Positions 16,801-22,785 of a stretch of 27,825 bases of DNA are shown piece after piece. The first letter of the stretch is position 1. Every line of letters starts with the position of its first letter. Under the pieces are notes generated by a model. That model did not search any database. It had not been told where the DNA came from and saw only the letters and a program-made list of their open reading frames with translations. Position numbers and translations under genes: made by a program. The stretch spans positions 1-27,825 of the forward strand of contig JAAYZJ010000257.1 of assembly GCA_012514915.1 (NCBI GenBank), given 5' to 3'. This stretch comes from Lentisphaerota bacterium (GTDB lineage: Bacteria; Verrucomicrobiota; Kiritimatiellia; RFP12; JAAYLN01).

Positions 16801-16972
16801 GCGCGGCGACTGGCGACGCGGCGTAGTGGAACTTCCAGACCCCGTTGAGCGACAGCAGGCAGTCGGAGTCGGACGCGGCCCCGGCGGCGTCGGCGTCGGT
16901 GTACGGCACGAACCGGGTGTGGCCCGGCAACCGGTTGACGCCGAAATAATCTGGATTTTCCCAAGCATTCAT
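13889..16972 (-). CDS. lacZ: Beta-galactosidase, GH2 (LacZ type)
   Basis: This 1027-aa enzyme is nearly the same length as E. coli LacZ (1023 aa) and keeps its five-domain order. It has an N-terminal jelly-roll (SLNGVWKFHYA, PSCWQLHGYG), Ig-like domains, a TIM barrel (GVNRHEHHPDWGR, RTSHYPDDPRWYDLCDQYG) and a C-terminal beta-sandwich (LYGLGPGESYADT-like region). The acid/base Glu is in WSLGNESGFG (near 447) and the nucleophile Glu in ILCEYAHAMGN (near 526). It would hydrolyse beta-galactosides. There is no signal peptide, so it is cytoplasmic and needs imported disaccharides; the divergent gene encodes a transporter of another family. The reading frame extends about 200 codons further upstream but that part is low-complexity and overlaps the transporter gene, so ATG 16972 is the start. 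Confidence 0.95.
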   Translation of the reverse strand: MNAWENPDYFGVNRLPGHTRFVPYTDADAAGAASDSDCLLSLNGVWKFHYAASPVAAPERFEAVDADDAAWNELPVPSCWQLHGYGRPHYTNVQYPIPLNPPHVPAENPTGSYRRVFTLPAGWKGRRIHLRFDGVDSYFEVYVNGTAVGIGMGSRLPHEFDITGQVRNGRNVLAVRVLQWSVGSYLEDQDMWWLSGIFRSVTLLGLPPVRIADVRIDTTLDEDGATGGVAVDVDVAADGRASARGCTVEAVLRDAGGETVWRRPLQADLKGRTGTLALRGAVPGVRPWTAETPTLYTLVLTLRDAAGRVLMAVPQRVGFRRVEIRGGVFLINGAPVKFKGVNRHEHHPDWGRTVPFEAMLQDILLMKRHNINAVRTSHYPDDPRWYDLCDQYGIYLIDECDLETHGFGYGDTNICNNPAYEAACVDRMRRLIQRDRNHPSIVMWSLGNESGFGCNHLAMARTARELDMSRPIHYEGDYLCQTVDLYSRMYSSHEEMVRIGEGREPIAIGDKVLPPERYNDKPMILCEYAHAMGNGPGGLQEYWDILWRYPRLAGAFVWEWLDHGIRQRTADGREYFAYGGDFGDEPNDGSFVCDGLVFPDRTPSPGLSELKQVLAPIHTEPLDLATGRLRIINRNAFLDTDGYTASWRVLADGCPVETGTADLPVIAAGASGLLAIPFRPVAGDGREHWLQVSYRLAQDEPWAEAGHEIAFAEFPLAAPAPARAPVRPRVVPTAAAPRVTESRRDIRWTGEEFEIVLDRATGTISRWMHAGRQVVERGPLFNFWRAPTSNDGKGIGMRIQAQWRKHGLHQLMPHLGDIRPGRGRGAAREWVVPVRLGGPVVACGIEAEYRYAVDPQGTLTLTIEGRPTGDWSVAWPRIGVQLRLPKRTAQARWYGLGPGESYADTCSGVRMGEWQAGLDALWTDYVVPQENGNRSGTRWVRVTDSTGAGMQIDAAAPFNFSLHRYDTRAIELARHPVDLAGRPDVTLNLDVAQHGIGSNSCGPGVLPQYHLTPAPFHFVWRLSPVAE

Positions 16973-17009
16973 GGTGAAGCCGCCTTGCCGCCGGACGCTG
17001 AAAAAAGGT

Positions 17010-17026
17010 TCATGGACTGTCCATGA
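17010..17026. promoter_or_regulatory. Perfect palindrome in the lacZ / transporter divergent gap
   Basis: TCATGGAC-T-GTCCATGA is a perfect 8-bp inverted repeat with a one-base centre. It sits in the 69-bp space between the divergent starts at 16972 and 17042. Position and symmetry suggest an operator for a dimeric repressor or activator acting on one or both genes. No regulator gene is adjacent and the protein family cannot be named. Confidence 0.5.
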
Positions 17027-17041
17027 GTCCACGGGGATGGT

Positions 17042-17959
17042 ATGATGCAACGAAATTGTCTTTTCTGCAACAGGAATGACGCGCGCGCCATGCTCCATCT
17101 CCTCATCACATCCTGCATCTGGGGCCTCTCCTTCGGCCTGATCGGCAACCGCCTGGCGGGGCTCGACCCGGCGATGATCGCGCTGGTCCGGCTGTCGCTC
17201 TCGCTGCTGGTGTTTCTGCCGTTCGCCTGCCGCGGCGCGCCGCGCCTCGGCCTGGCGGCCGGCCTGCTGCTGCTCGGCGCCGTGCAGTTCGGGCTGATGT
17301 ACATCCTCTATATCGCCAGCTTCAGCCACCTTCCCTCGCACGCCGTCGCGCTGTTCACCGTCCTGACGCCCGTGCACGTGGCGCTGCTGGCGGACCTGCG
17401 GAAGGGGCGGCTCGCCCCCCGCCCGCTGCTGGCCGCCGTGCTCGCCGCGGCCGGCGCGGTGGCGGCCCAGTGGCGGCAGCCGGACGCCGCCCGCCTCTGG
17501 CTCGGCTTCCTGCTGGTGCAGGGTTCCAACATCTGCTTCGCCGCCGGACAACTCCTCTACCGGAAGCTGATGCGCACCCAGGAGACAGTGTCCAACCACC
17601 AGGCGATGACGTGGATGTACGCCGGCGGCGTCATGGTGTGCCTCCCCTTCGCCCTCCTGGGCTACCGGTCCGACGGCTTCGCCCCCACCCGCGAGCAGAT
17701 GATCGTTCTCGGCTATCTAGGCGTCGTCGCCTCGGGCGTCGGCTTCTGGCTCTGGAACATCGGCGCGCGCCGCGTGACCCACACCGGCACCCTGGCCGTG
17801 ATGAACAATGCCAAAATCCCCGTCGGCATGCTTCTGTCGCTGCTGCTTTTCCGGGAAGACGTCGACCGCTGGCGGCTGCTGGCCGCCAGCGCCGCCATGG
17901 CGGCGGCCGTGCTCCTCTGCGAATGGCCCGCGCGGACGCGCGACGCCTCGGCGGCCTGA
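17042..17959 (+). CDS. EamA/DMT-family transporter
   Basis: This 305-aa inner-membrane protein has about ten hydrophobic helices in two halves, the layout of two EamA domains (about 17-145 and 155-295). Typical features include HLLITSCIWGLSFGL at the start, the loop SHAVALFTVLTPVHVALL in the first half, and GVVASGVGFWLWNIGARRV in the second. Members export or import amino acids, nucleobases and other metabolites; the substrate here is unknown. GGGGATGG supports the ATG pair at 17042/17045; an internal ATG at 17090 is the alternative and would remove a non-hydrophobic leader of 16 residues. It is divergent from lacZ with a shared palindrome, so a link to galactoside metabolism is possible but DMT proteins are not known lactose carriers. 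Confidence 0.88.
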   Translation: MMQRNCLFCNRNDARAMLHLLITSCIWGLSFGLIGNRLAGLDPAMIALVRLSLSLLVFLPFACRGAPRLGLAAGLLLLGAVQFGLMYILYIASFSHLPSHAVALFTVLTPVHVALLADLRKGRLAPRPLLAAVLAAAGAVAAQWRQPDAARLWLGFLLVQGSNICFAAGQLLYRKLMRTQETVSNHQAMTWMYAGGVMVCLPFALLGYRSDGFAPTREQMIVLGYLGVVASGVGFWLWNIGARRVTHTGTLAVMNNAKIPVGMLLSLLLFREDVDRWRLLAASAAMAAAVLLCEWPARTRDASAA

Positions 17960-17975
17960 CGCCCCCACGCGGTTG

Positions 17976-18033
17976 CGGCTCGCGAGGACGCTCACCCACC
18001 GTGAGCGGCTCGGCGGGGACGCCTTCGCCCTGC
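17976..18033 (-). repeat. Two degenerate copies of a 25-bp intergenic module
   Basis: Read on the minus strand, 18000-17976 matches the perfect 25-bp unit found twice at 24101-24158, differing at three positions. A second, more diverged unit follows at about 18005-18033. They lie just after the transporter gene in noncoding sequence and in opposite orientation to the copies near 24.1 kb. Confidence 0.6.
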
Positions 18034-18072
18034 GCCACGACAGAGGCGCTTGCAGAATCCCCTGCAGAAACC

Positions 18073-18151
18073 GGTCGGGACAGAGCCCGACCCTCCAGAT
18101 CCGCGGAAACACCTGGTTATCAGGGCTGGAGGGACGACCTCCGTGTCGTCC
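18073..18151. repeat. Two hairpin modules with different stems and the same loop
   Basis: GGTCGGG/CCCGACC (18073-18092) and GGACGAC/GTCGTCC (18132-18151) are perfect 7-bp stems with 6-base loops. Read in the right orientation (first minus, second plus), both have CTGGAGG leading in and loop CTCTGT or CTCCGT, while the stems differ but still pair. The region 17960-18344 (385 bp) contains these modules and one copy of a 102-bp dispersed element; I see no gene in it. Confidence 0.65.
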
Positions 18152-18225
18152 GCCTGGAGTCTGCAAGCACCACGTCATACCAAGGTTGGTCGTGCGACAC
18201 AGGCCGTCGCGACGCGGCCCTTCGG

Positions 18226-18327
18226 CACGATTGGCTTCGCACCCCTCGTCCGCCGATGTCGTGCGCCGTAGTCGTGCTCCGAAATGCCGTTCGCGAGGCA
18301 GCTTCGCGCGCGGCGAAACGAGACGCC
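18226..18327 (+). repeat. Dispersed 102-bp intergenic element, copy 1
   Basis: It aligns without gaps to 24304-24405. The first 65 bases differ at 7 positions (about 89% identity), the central part is more diverged, and both end in AGACGCC. Shared core words are CACGATTGGCTTCGC and ATGCCGT. Both copies lie in noncoding gaps beside 25-bp modules. No ORF with recognisable content is carried. Confidence 0.7.
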
Positions 18328-18344
18328 AGGTCGGGCGAGCCGGC

Positions 18345-19277
18345 CTACACGTCGCCGATCGTCTCGACGTCCTGGGCCACCGGCCCCTTCTCGCGCTGCT
18401 CGACGGCGAACTGCACGATGTCGCCCTCGACCAGGTCGCCGAATTCGCCGTTCTTCACCGCCGAGAAATGGAAGAAGATGTTGTTCGGAAACTCGGGGCA
18501 CTTGATGAAGCCGAACCCCTCTTTCACGGAACAGATGATGCCCTTCAACTGCGTGCCCGTCGCCGGCCCGGCCTGCGGACGTGGCGCGGCGGCGACCGAC
18601 GGCGCCTCGGCATCGCCGCCCGGCTCGTCGCGGAGCGGCGCCGGCCCCTGCTCGACAAAGAGCTGCTCCAGCGCACCGCCCGTTTCGCTCATCAGATCCT
18701 GCATGAGCACGGGATAGCTGACCTCGTTGATCAGCCGGATCGACGTCGTCGTCTGCCGCTGGTTGCCGACATCGTCGGTGTACTCGAAGTTCCAGCCCAG
18801 CAGCATGACACGGGTGCCCAGGGCGTTGATCTTGCGGACGAGCGGCACGAAGTCGGAGTCGCCGGCGATCAGCACGAGCACGTCGAAGTGCTTGATCATC
18901 GCGAGTTCCAGCGCCTCGAGCGAGAGCCAGACATCGATCCCCTGCTCCGAGTTGCCCTGGATCGGCAGATGGTGGGAGGTGATCCCCTCGTTCATCAGCA
19001 CGTCGTCGAAGAGGCGCTCGGAATAGAGCTTCTCGCGGGCCAGCGTCTGCTGGGCCGAGAAGCGTCCGCGGAAGAAGTGGGCATCGACGATGTGCGACGT
19101 GCGCACCGGCACACCCTCGAATTCGGCCGCCCGCTGCCGGATGAAGGCGTGCAGGCCGGGAATCGAAATCCGCTGCTTTCTGGGGTGCGCGTAGCGATAG
19201 TAGTTGCTGATGTGATGGAAGAATCCTCCATCGTAGAAGACGCCGATGCGAAGCATTTTGCGATCTGCTGATTTCAT
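18345..19277 (-). CDS. NYN ribonuclease-like domain fused to a cold-shock domain
   Basis: This 310-aa cytoplasmic protein joins an N-terminal NYN (LabA/DUF88-type PIN-like) domain, about 8-165, to a C-terminal cold-shock domain, 244-308, through an Ala/Pro-rich linker. The NYN acidic residues are present: D16 (GVFYDGGFF), D115 (QGIDVWLSLEAL) and D140/D142 (LIAGDSDFVPLV). The CSD has RNP1-like GFGFIKC and RNP2-like IFFHFS. It is probably a metal-dependent RNase or RNA-binding regulator, with the CSD giving single-strand binding. The start at 19277 has AAGGA ten bases upstream; ATGs at 19283 and 19337 are also in frame, the latter adding a Glu/Thr-rich repeat leader without a ribosome-binding site. 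It lies 94 bp downstream of smpB. Substrate unknown. Confidence 0.88.
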   Translation of the reverse strand: MKSADRKMLRIGVFYDGGFFHHISNYYRYAHPRKQRISIPGLHAFIRQRAAEFEGVPVRTSHIVDAHFFRGRFSAQQTLAREKLYSERLFDDVLMNEGITSHHLPIQGNSEQGIDVWLSLEALELAMIKHFDVLVLIAGDSDFVPLVRKINALGTRVMLLGWNFEYTDDVGNQRQTTTSIRLINEVSYPVLMQDLMSETGGALEQLFVEQGPAPLRDEPGGDAEAPSVAAAPRPQAGPATGTQLKGIICSVKEGFGFIKCPEFPNNIFFHFSAVKNGEFGDLVEGDIVQFAVEQREKGPVAQDVETIGDV

Positions 19278-19337
19278 CGTCATGGTTTCCTTGGTCTCGG
19301 TTTCTCTTGTCGTGGTTTCTTCTGTCTCGGTTTTCAT
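19278..19337 (-). repeat. Purine-rich degenerate repeat before the NYN-CSD gene
   Basis: The coding strand repeats GAAACC and GAGAC-like words about every 6-12 bases. It is open in the frame of the gene (Thr/Glu-rich) but more likely an untranslated leader, since the ribosome-binding site AAGGA lies at its 3' end. It may bind RNA proteins or simply be a drifted tandem repeat. Confidence 0.5.
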
Positions 19338-19371
19338 TGTGGCCCGGCAACGGCACCGGCATCCGCGTGGC

Positions 19372-19860
19372 TTACCTTCGCGTGTGCGCGGCCACCGCGC
19401 GCCGCGCGTCGCGGTCGGCCTCGCGCCGCTTGATCGTCTCGCGCTTGTCGGCCTGCAGCTTGCCGCGGCACACGCCGATCTCCAGCTTGATCCGTCCCGT
19501 CTTCGGCACCAGGTAGAGCTTGAGCGGAATCAGGGTCAACCCCTTCTGCTCCTGCTGCGCCTGCAGCTTGAGAATCTCGCGCTTGTGCGCCAGCAGCCGC
19601 CGCGGCCGCAGCGTTTCGTGATTGAAGCGGTTGCCGTGGCTGTAGGGCGGGAAATTGGCCTGCAGCAGCCAGAGCGATCCGTTTTCAACCCGTACGTAGG
19701 CTCCCGTCAGCCCCACCCCGCCGCCGCGCACAACCTTGACCTCGGTGCCGACCAGCGCGATGCCGACCTCGATGCGGGAGAGAACGGCATAGTCATGCAG
19801 GGCCTTGCGGTTGGACGCCAGGACTCCCTGGTGCGGCCCCCCCCTGCCCGATCCGTTCAT
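19372..19860 (-). CDS. smpB: SsrA-binding protein
   Basis: SmpB binds tmRNA and carries it to stalled ribosomes for trans-translation. The 162-aa length and motifs are normal: ASNRKALHDYAVLSRIEVGI, LVGTEVKVVRGG, AYVRVENGSLWLL, LLAHKREILKL, KGLTLIPLKLYL, and the basic tail with DKRETIKRR that enters the decoding centre. The start is supported by GGAG four bases before the ATG. It follows rpoZ by 52 bp on the same strand and precedes the NYN-CSD gene, so RNA and translation quality-control functions cluster here. A run of eight G lies in its first codons (19837-19844). The gap holds no tmRNA gene. Confidence 0.96.
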   Translation of the reverse strand: MNGSGRGGPHQGVLASNRKALHDYAVLSRIEVGIALVGTEVKVVRGGGVGLTGAYVRVENGSLWLLQANFPPYSHGNRFNHETLRPRRLLAHKREILKLQAQQEQKGLTLIPLKLYLVPKTGRIKLEIGVCRGKLQADKRETIKRREADRDARRAVAAHTRR

Positions 19861-19912
19861 CCCGCTCCGTTTCCGGCCTGGTTGCCGCGCACGTCAAGCA
19901 CGTCTGGGTTAC

Positions 19913-20158
19913 TTACTTGGACCACTTCGTCTGGTCGGCCTCGTGCTTGGCCACCGCGTCGAAATCAACTTCCGCGATCAGCTTGCCCTCGCCGATCTCG
20001 CGCAGGGCGATGTCCAGCTTGTCCTCGTCGGGCGTCAGGGGACGCACGTACGGCCGCATCCCGGCGTTCAGCTGCTTAACGCGCTTGGACACCATGTTGA
20101 CCAGCACGGGAGCGCTGGGAATGCGGACGCGGGCATTTTCGAGCAAGTCTTGGTTCAC
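19913..20158 (-). CDS. rpoZ: DNA-directed RNA polymerase omega subunit
   Basis: This 81-aa protein fits the short omega subunits of PVC bacteria, which stabilise the beta' subunit during RNA polymerase assembly. The Rpb6/omega core is visible: VLVNMVSKRVKQLNAG followed by a variable loop (MRPYVRPLTPDEDKL) and DIALREIGEGKLIAEV. The start is a GTG with GGAG seven bases upstream; no ATG fits. It lies 52 bp after the two-TM gene and the same distance before smpB. A promoter-like sequence begins right after the upstream gene's stop, so rpoZ-smpB may be transcribed independently. The short length makes the family call slightly less certain than for its neighbours. Confidence 0.88.
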   Translation of the reverse strand: MNQDLLENARVRIPSAPVLVNMVSKRVKQLNAGMRPYVRPLTPDEDKLDIALREIGEGKLIAEVDFDAVAKHEADQTKWSK

Positions 20159-20181
20159 GGCAATTCTCCAAAAGAAGAACT

Positions 20182-20210
20182 ATGTTATCCGTTCGGCGCC
20201 ATGAATTCAA
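20182..20210 (-). promoter_or_regulatory. Candidate promoter of rpoZ
   Basis: On the minus strand TTGAAT (20210-20205, 4/6) is followed after 17 bp by TAACAT (20187-20182, 4/6). It begins immediately after the stop codon of the upstream gene and leaves a leader of about 17-20 bases that contains the rpoZ ribosome-binding site. Confidence 0.4.
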
Positions 20211-20903
20211 TCACAAAGAGGGCCCGAGGTCGGGACGGCTGTTCCGCACGGCCTGGGCCACGGCCCCCATGCCCGTGAAATGCCAGCCGTCGAACCGCAC
20301 CTTCGCCCCATCCTTAAAGGTCACGACAAAGATCCCCTTGTCCTCCCACCGGCTCCAGTCGATCTGCGCCAGATCGGCCCAGGCATAGCACCTGTTCCCC
20401 AGTCCGCGCCCCCGCAAACCCGCCTCGTCGGCGATGTAGTTCCGGCGGCGCTTGGCGGCGACCCTCCCGCAGGCCAGCAGCCCCAGCATCAGCGTCAGGA
20501 TGGCTTGGATGTACTGGGCGCGGAGATCGTCCGCCGCATAGAGCGGCTCGGCGAGGAGGCGCTGCACGGCCTCCCGCTGCCGGATCAGCGCCGCCTCGGC
20601 GTCGACGGCGTGCGGGGGTATGCGCAGGTCGCCCATTTTCCGCAGCAGCTTGCGTGGCGTCCCCCCGGGCTGCCCGGCAAAGACCCGGTCGAGCGGCCTC
20701 GCCCCCGCGTCATCGGCCCGCAGCCAGGCCTCGGCCGTCAGATTGGTCGCCAGCAGCGCCGGCCGCACCTGCTCCAGGCGCTGGTTGATCCGCGGCCAGG
20801 CGATGGCGCCATCGTAGACCGACCAGGCCGAGAGGGCCACCATCAGCAGCCCGACGCCCAGCAGCCGCCAGGCATATTCCTTGTTGAGTGTTGCTTCCGC
20901 CAT
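20211..20903 (-). CDS. Hypothetical membrane protein with two TM segments
   Basis: I do not recognise this 230-aa protein. A first hydrophobic helix lies at about 13-33 (LLGVGLLMVALSAWSVYDGAI) and a second at about 133-147 (ILTLMLGLLACGRVA), with a helical, charged region between them, presumably periplasmic. The C-terminal part after a basic KRRRN stretch is cytoplasmic. It looks like a small beta domain (YIADEAGLRGRG ... FVVTFKDGAKVRFDGWHF), resembling PH-like domains of bacterial membrane proteins. No strong ribosome-binding site precedes the ATG. The gene follows the CPBP protease by 60 bp and precedes rpoZ by 52 bp on the same strand. Confidence 0.75.
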   Translation of the reverse strand: MAEATLNKEYAWRLLGVGLLMVALSAWSVYDGAIAWPRINQRLEQVRPALLATNLTAEAWLRADDAGARPLDRVFAGQPGGTPRKLLRKMGDLRIPPHAVDAEAALIRQREAVQRLLAEPLYAADDLRAQYIQAILTLMLGLLACGRVAAKRRRNYIADEAGLRGRGLGNRCYAWADLAQIDWSRWEDKGIFVVTFKDGAKVRFDGWHFTGMGAVAQAVRNSRPDLGPSL

Positions 20904-20963
20904 GTTGGTGCTTTCGTGCCGAGAACCGACGGCCTCAGGCGGGAAACCCGCCGGCCGCGGCCG

Positions 20964-21740
20964 TTACCAGAACCCGTACTGCCCCGAGACCATCACGTAG
21001 AGCCCCAGCGCCAGATTGGTCGCGACATGCGCCACGATCGCCGGCGCCACGCTGCCGCGGCGCAGCGCCAGCCAGCCGTAAACCATGCCGGCCACCATGC
21101 CCGCCGCCCAGCGGTCGTGCTCAAGGCCGAACAGCACCACGACCGTCCAGAACGCGCCGGCGTCGTACCGCCCCAGCGGAACCCGGTGGAAGGGGCGCCC
21201 GTGCAGCCAGCGGACGAGCAGGCCGCGGAAGAAAAATTCCTCGATGACGGCGATGACGAAAGCCGATCCCAGCAGCCGCCCGATCGCCAGCCCCCAGCCG
21301 CACTCGGCCGGCCGGTAGGCCAGGGAGGGATGGTTGAACGGCAGGGTGGGAAAGCGGGCCGGATCATAGTAGTCGGGCAGACGCCCCGGCGGCAGGATGA
21401 GCCAGCGGTGGTAGGCCTCCTGCCAGGCGGGGGCGAGCCGCGCGGCCAGCGGTGTTTCGGGCAGGATCCAGATACCGGCCACGCCAAGTCCCAGCGCCAG
21501 CGCGGGGAGCCAGTCGCGCCGGTGGACGCCCGCGTAGCCGCGCCAGGGCTTGTAGGCCACCAGCAGGCCGGCGCACAGCACCGTCTTGACGGCATAGACC
21601 ACCGGCGGCATCCCGCGCGGCATCTGCCCCAGACCGGCCGCCGCTTGGATCAGCAGCAGCCCTCCGATCCAGACGGCAAACGGCACCCAGTGCCCGCGGG
21701 CGGCACGCGCGTCGGATGTCCCATCGTCGGCCACGGTCAT
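20964..21740 (-). CDS. CPBP-family intramembrane protease, exosortase-associated type likely
   Basis: This 258-aa inner-membrane protein has the CPBP (Rce1/CAAX-like, formerly Abi) glutamate-protease motifs: E167-E168 with R172 in EEFFFRG, H208 in FGLEHDR, and H238 near the end (VAHVATNLALG). It has about seven to eight hydrophobic helices. The overall look, with VYAVKTVLCAGLLVAYKP near the start and RWLILPPG before the motifs, resembles the 'CAAX prenyl protease-related' branch that travels with PEP-CTERM/exosortase sorting systems; this is a resemblance from memory, not a search. AGGGGG seven bases before the ATG supports the start. It starts 11 bp after the coiled-coil gene, so they are probably co-expressed. 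No exosortase or PEP-CTERM protein is in the window. Confidence 0.85.
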   Translation of the reverse strand: MTVADDGTSDARAARGHWVPFAVWIGGLLLIQAAAGLGQMPRGMPPVVYAVKTVLCAGLLVAYKPWRGYAGVHRRDWLPALALGLGVAGIWILPETPLAARLAPAWQEAYHRWLILPPGRLPDYYDPARFPTLPFNHPSLAYRPAECGWGLAIGRLLGSAFVIAVIEEFFFRGLLVRWLHGRPFHRVPLGRYDAGAFWTVVVLFGLEHDRWAAGMVAGMVYGWLALRRGSVAPAIVAHVATNLALGLYVMVSGQYGFW

Positions 21741-21751
21741 CGCCGCGCCCC

Positions 21752-22759
21752 CTAGAGGCCGAAATGGCCGAGCTGTCGACGCAGCGACTCGATCTGCGCG
21801 GCCAGTTCCCGCACCTGCGGATCACGCGCCGGATCGGCGGTGGCAACGGGATGGGCCTGCTTCCAGGCCTCGTACTGCCTGGTCAGGGCCTCGATCTGCC
21901 GCCGCATCCTCATCTCGTCCTCCTTCAGCCGCCGCAGCTCATCGCCCAGCTTCATCCGCTGGGTGCCCTGGGCGCCATCGCGCTGCCGCGTGAGGCCCTT
22001 GGCGCGTTCGGCCGCGGCGTCGTACTGCTGCTTGAGCTGCCGCAGGGGCGCCGCATGGGGATTGGCATCGACGGTCTGGCGGACCAGTTCCCTGCGCCGC
22101 GCCTCCTGGCGGGCGTGCAGCGCGCCATAGCGGAGCAGCAGGTCGAGTTCGTCGGCATCGACCTCGCCGCGCCCCCCCTCGAACCGGATCAGGTCGGCCG
22201 TGGCGATCAGCCAGGGCCCCGCCCATGCGCCCTGGCGCCAGACACGGCAGAGGGCAACCTCGCCCCGCGAGGAGGTTCCCGCCCCTGTCTGCTCGACGAG
22301 CACCCCCCCCGGCAGCGTGATTCCACTGCGCTTGCCGTCACGCTCGAAAAGCGCCGCCTCCTGCAGCGTCACCCCCCAGTGCGTCGTATCGCTTCCCGAC
22401 GCGGGGATCCGGCTCGTCGAGGGGGTGTAACCCAGCGTCGTGACGACGACGGGCGCGGCCTTGTCGGCGGCGGGCGTGGCGACTGCTGGCGGCGGGGCGG
22501 CCACGGCGGCCTCGGACGACGGCTCGTAGGCTGCGGACGGCGGCTGATCCGGCTCGGTGATCGGATCGGGCGCGACGACGCGCACGCCGCCTCGCTCCTG
22601 GACCGGTTCAAATGGGCGTGTCGCCGGCGACGTCGCTGCCACCGACGTCCCGTCGGGCGCCGGATTGCTCGGTGCCAGCAGGGGCTTGAACCGCGGTGCC
22701 CCATAGTGGACCGCCAGTGTCCCGATGATCCCGACAGCCAGATAGCGCAGCAAAAACAT
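21752..22759 (-). CDS. Hypothetical membrane-anchored coiled-coil protein
   Basis: I do not recognise this 335-aa protein. One N-terminal TM (residues 2-19, FLLRYLAVGIIGTLAV) anchors it. A Pro/Ala/Thr-rich linker (about 30-105) leads to a small beta domain (about 108-200; YTPSTSRIPASG ... WLIATADLIRFEGG) that may be SH3-like. Two helical coiled-coil stretches follow (about 203-260 and 270-335), rich in Arg, Gln and Glu. It therefore probably spans periplasmic distance from the inner membrane. AAGGGAG six bases upstream supports the start. It lies 26 bp after the O-antigen ligase-like gene and 11 bp before the CPBP gene, so these three form a probable envelope operon. A G8 run lies in codons at 22303-22310. 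Confidence 0.78.
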   Translation of the reverse strand: MFLLRYLAVGIIGTLAVHYGAPRFKPLLAPSNPAPDGTSVAATSPATRPFEPVQERGGVRVVAPDPITEPDQPPSAAYEPSSEAAVAAPPPAVATPAADKAAPVVVTTLGYTPSTSRIPASGSDTTHWGVTLQEAALFERDGKRSGITLPGGVLVEQTGAGTSSRGEVALCRVWRQGAWAGPWLIATADLIRFEGGRGEVDADELDLLLRYGALHARQEARRRELVRQTVDANPHAAPLRQLKQQYDAAAERAKGLTRQRDGAQGTQRMKLGDELRRLKEDEMRMRRQIEALTRQYEAWKQAHPVATADPARDPQVRELAAQIESLRRQLGHFGL

Positions 22760-22785
22760 GATTGTCTCCCTTGACCCGGCCCCCG

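Noticed and set aside
13922..17026. Long + strand open frame antisense to lacZ
   Set aside because: lacZ on the minus strand has all GH2 motifs; the antisense frame is low-complexity.
16973..17599. About 200-codon N-terminal extension of lacZ
   Set aside because: It overlaps the divergent transporter gene, is low-complexity, and GH2 homology begins at the ATG at 16972 with the normal family length.
13889..17959. lacZ plus EamA gene as a classical lactose operon with permease
   Set aside because: The genes are divergent and DMT transporters are not known lactose carriers; only a shared operator is suggested.
19837..19844. G8 run in smpB as a phase-variation site
   Set aside because: smpB is a housekeeping gene and runs of eight G/C are expected by composition; it serves as a caution for the other tracts.
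19861..19912. tmRNA gene near smpB
   Set aside because: The 52-bp gap is too short and has no tRNA-like acceptor or tag reading frame.
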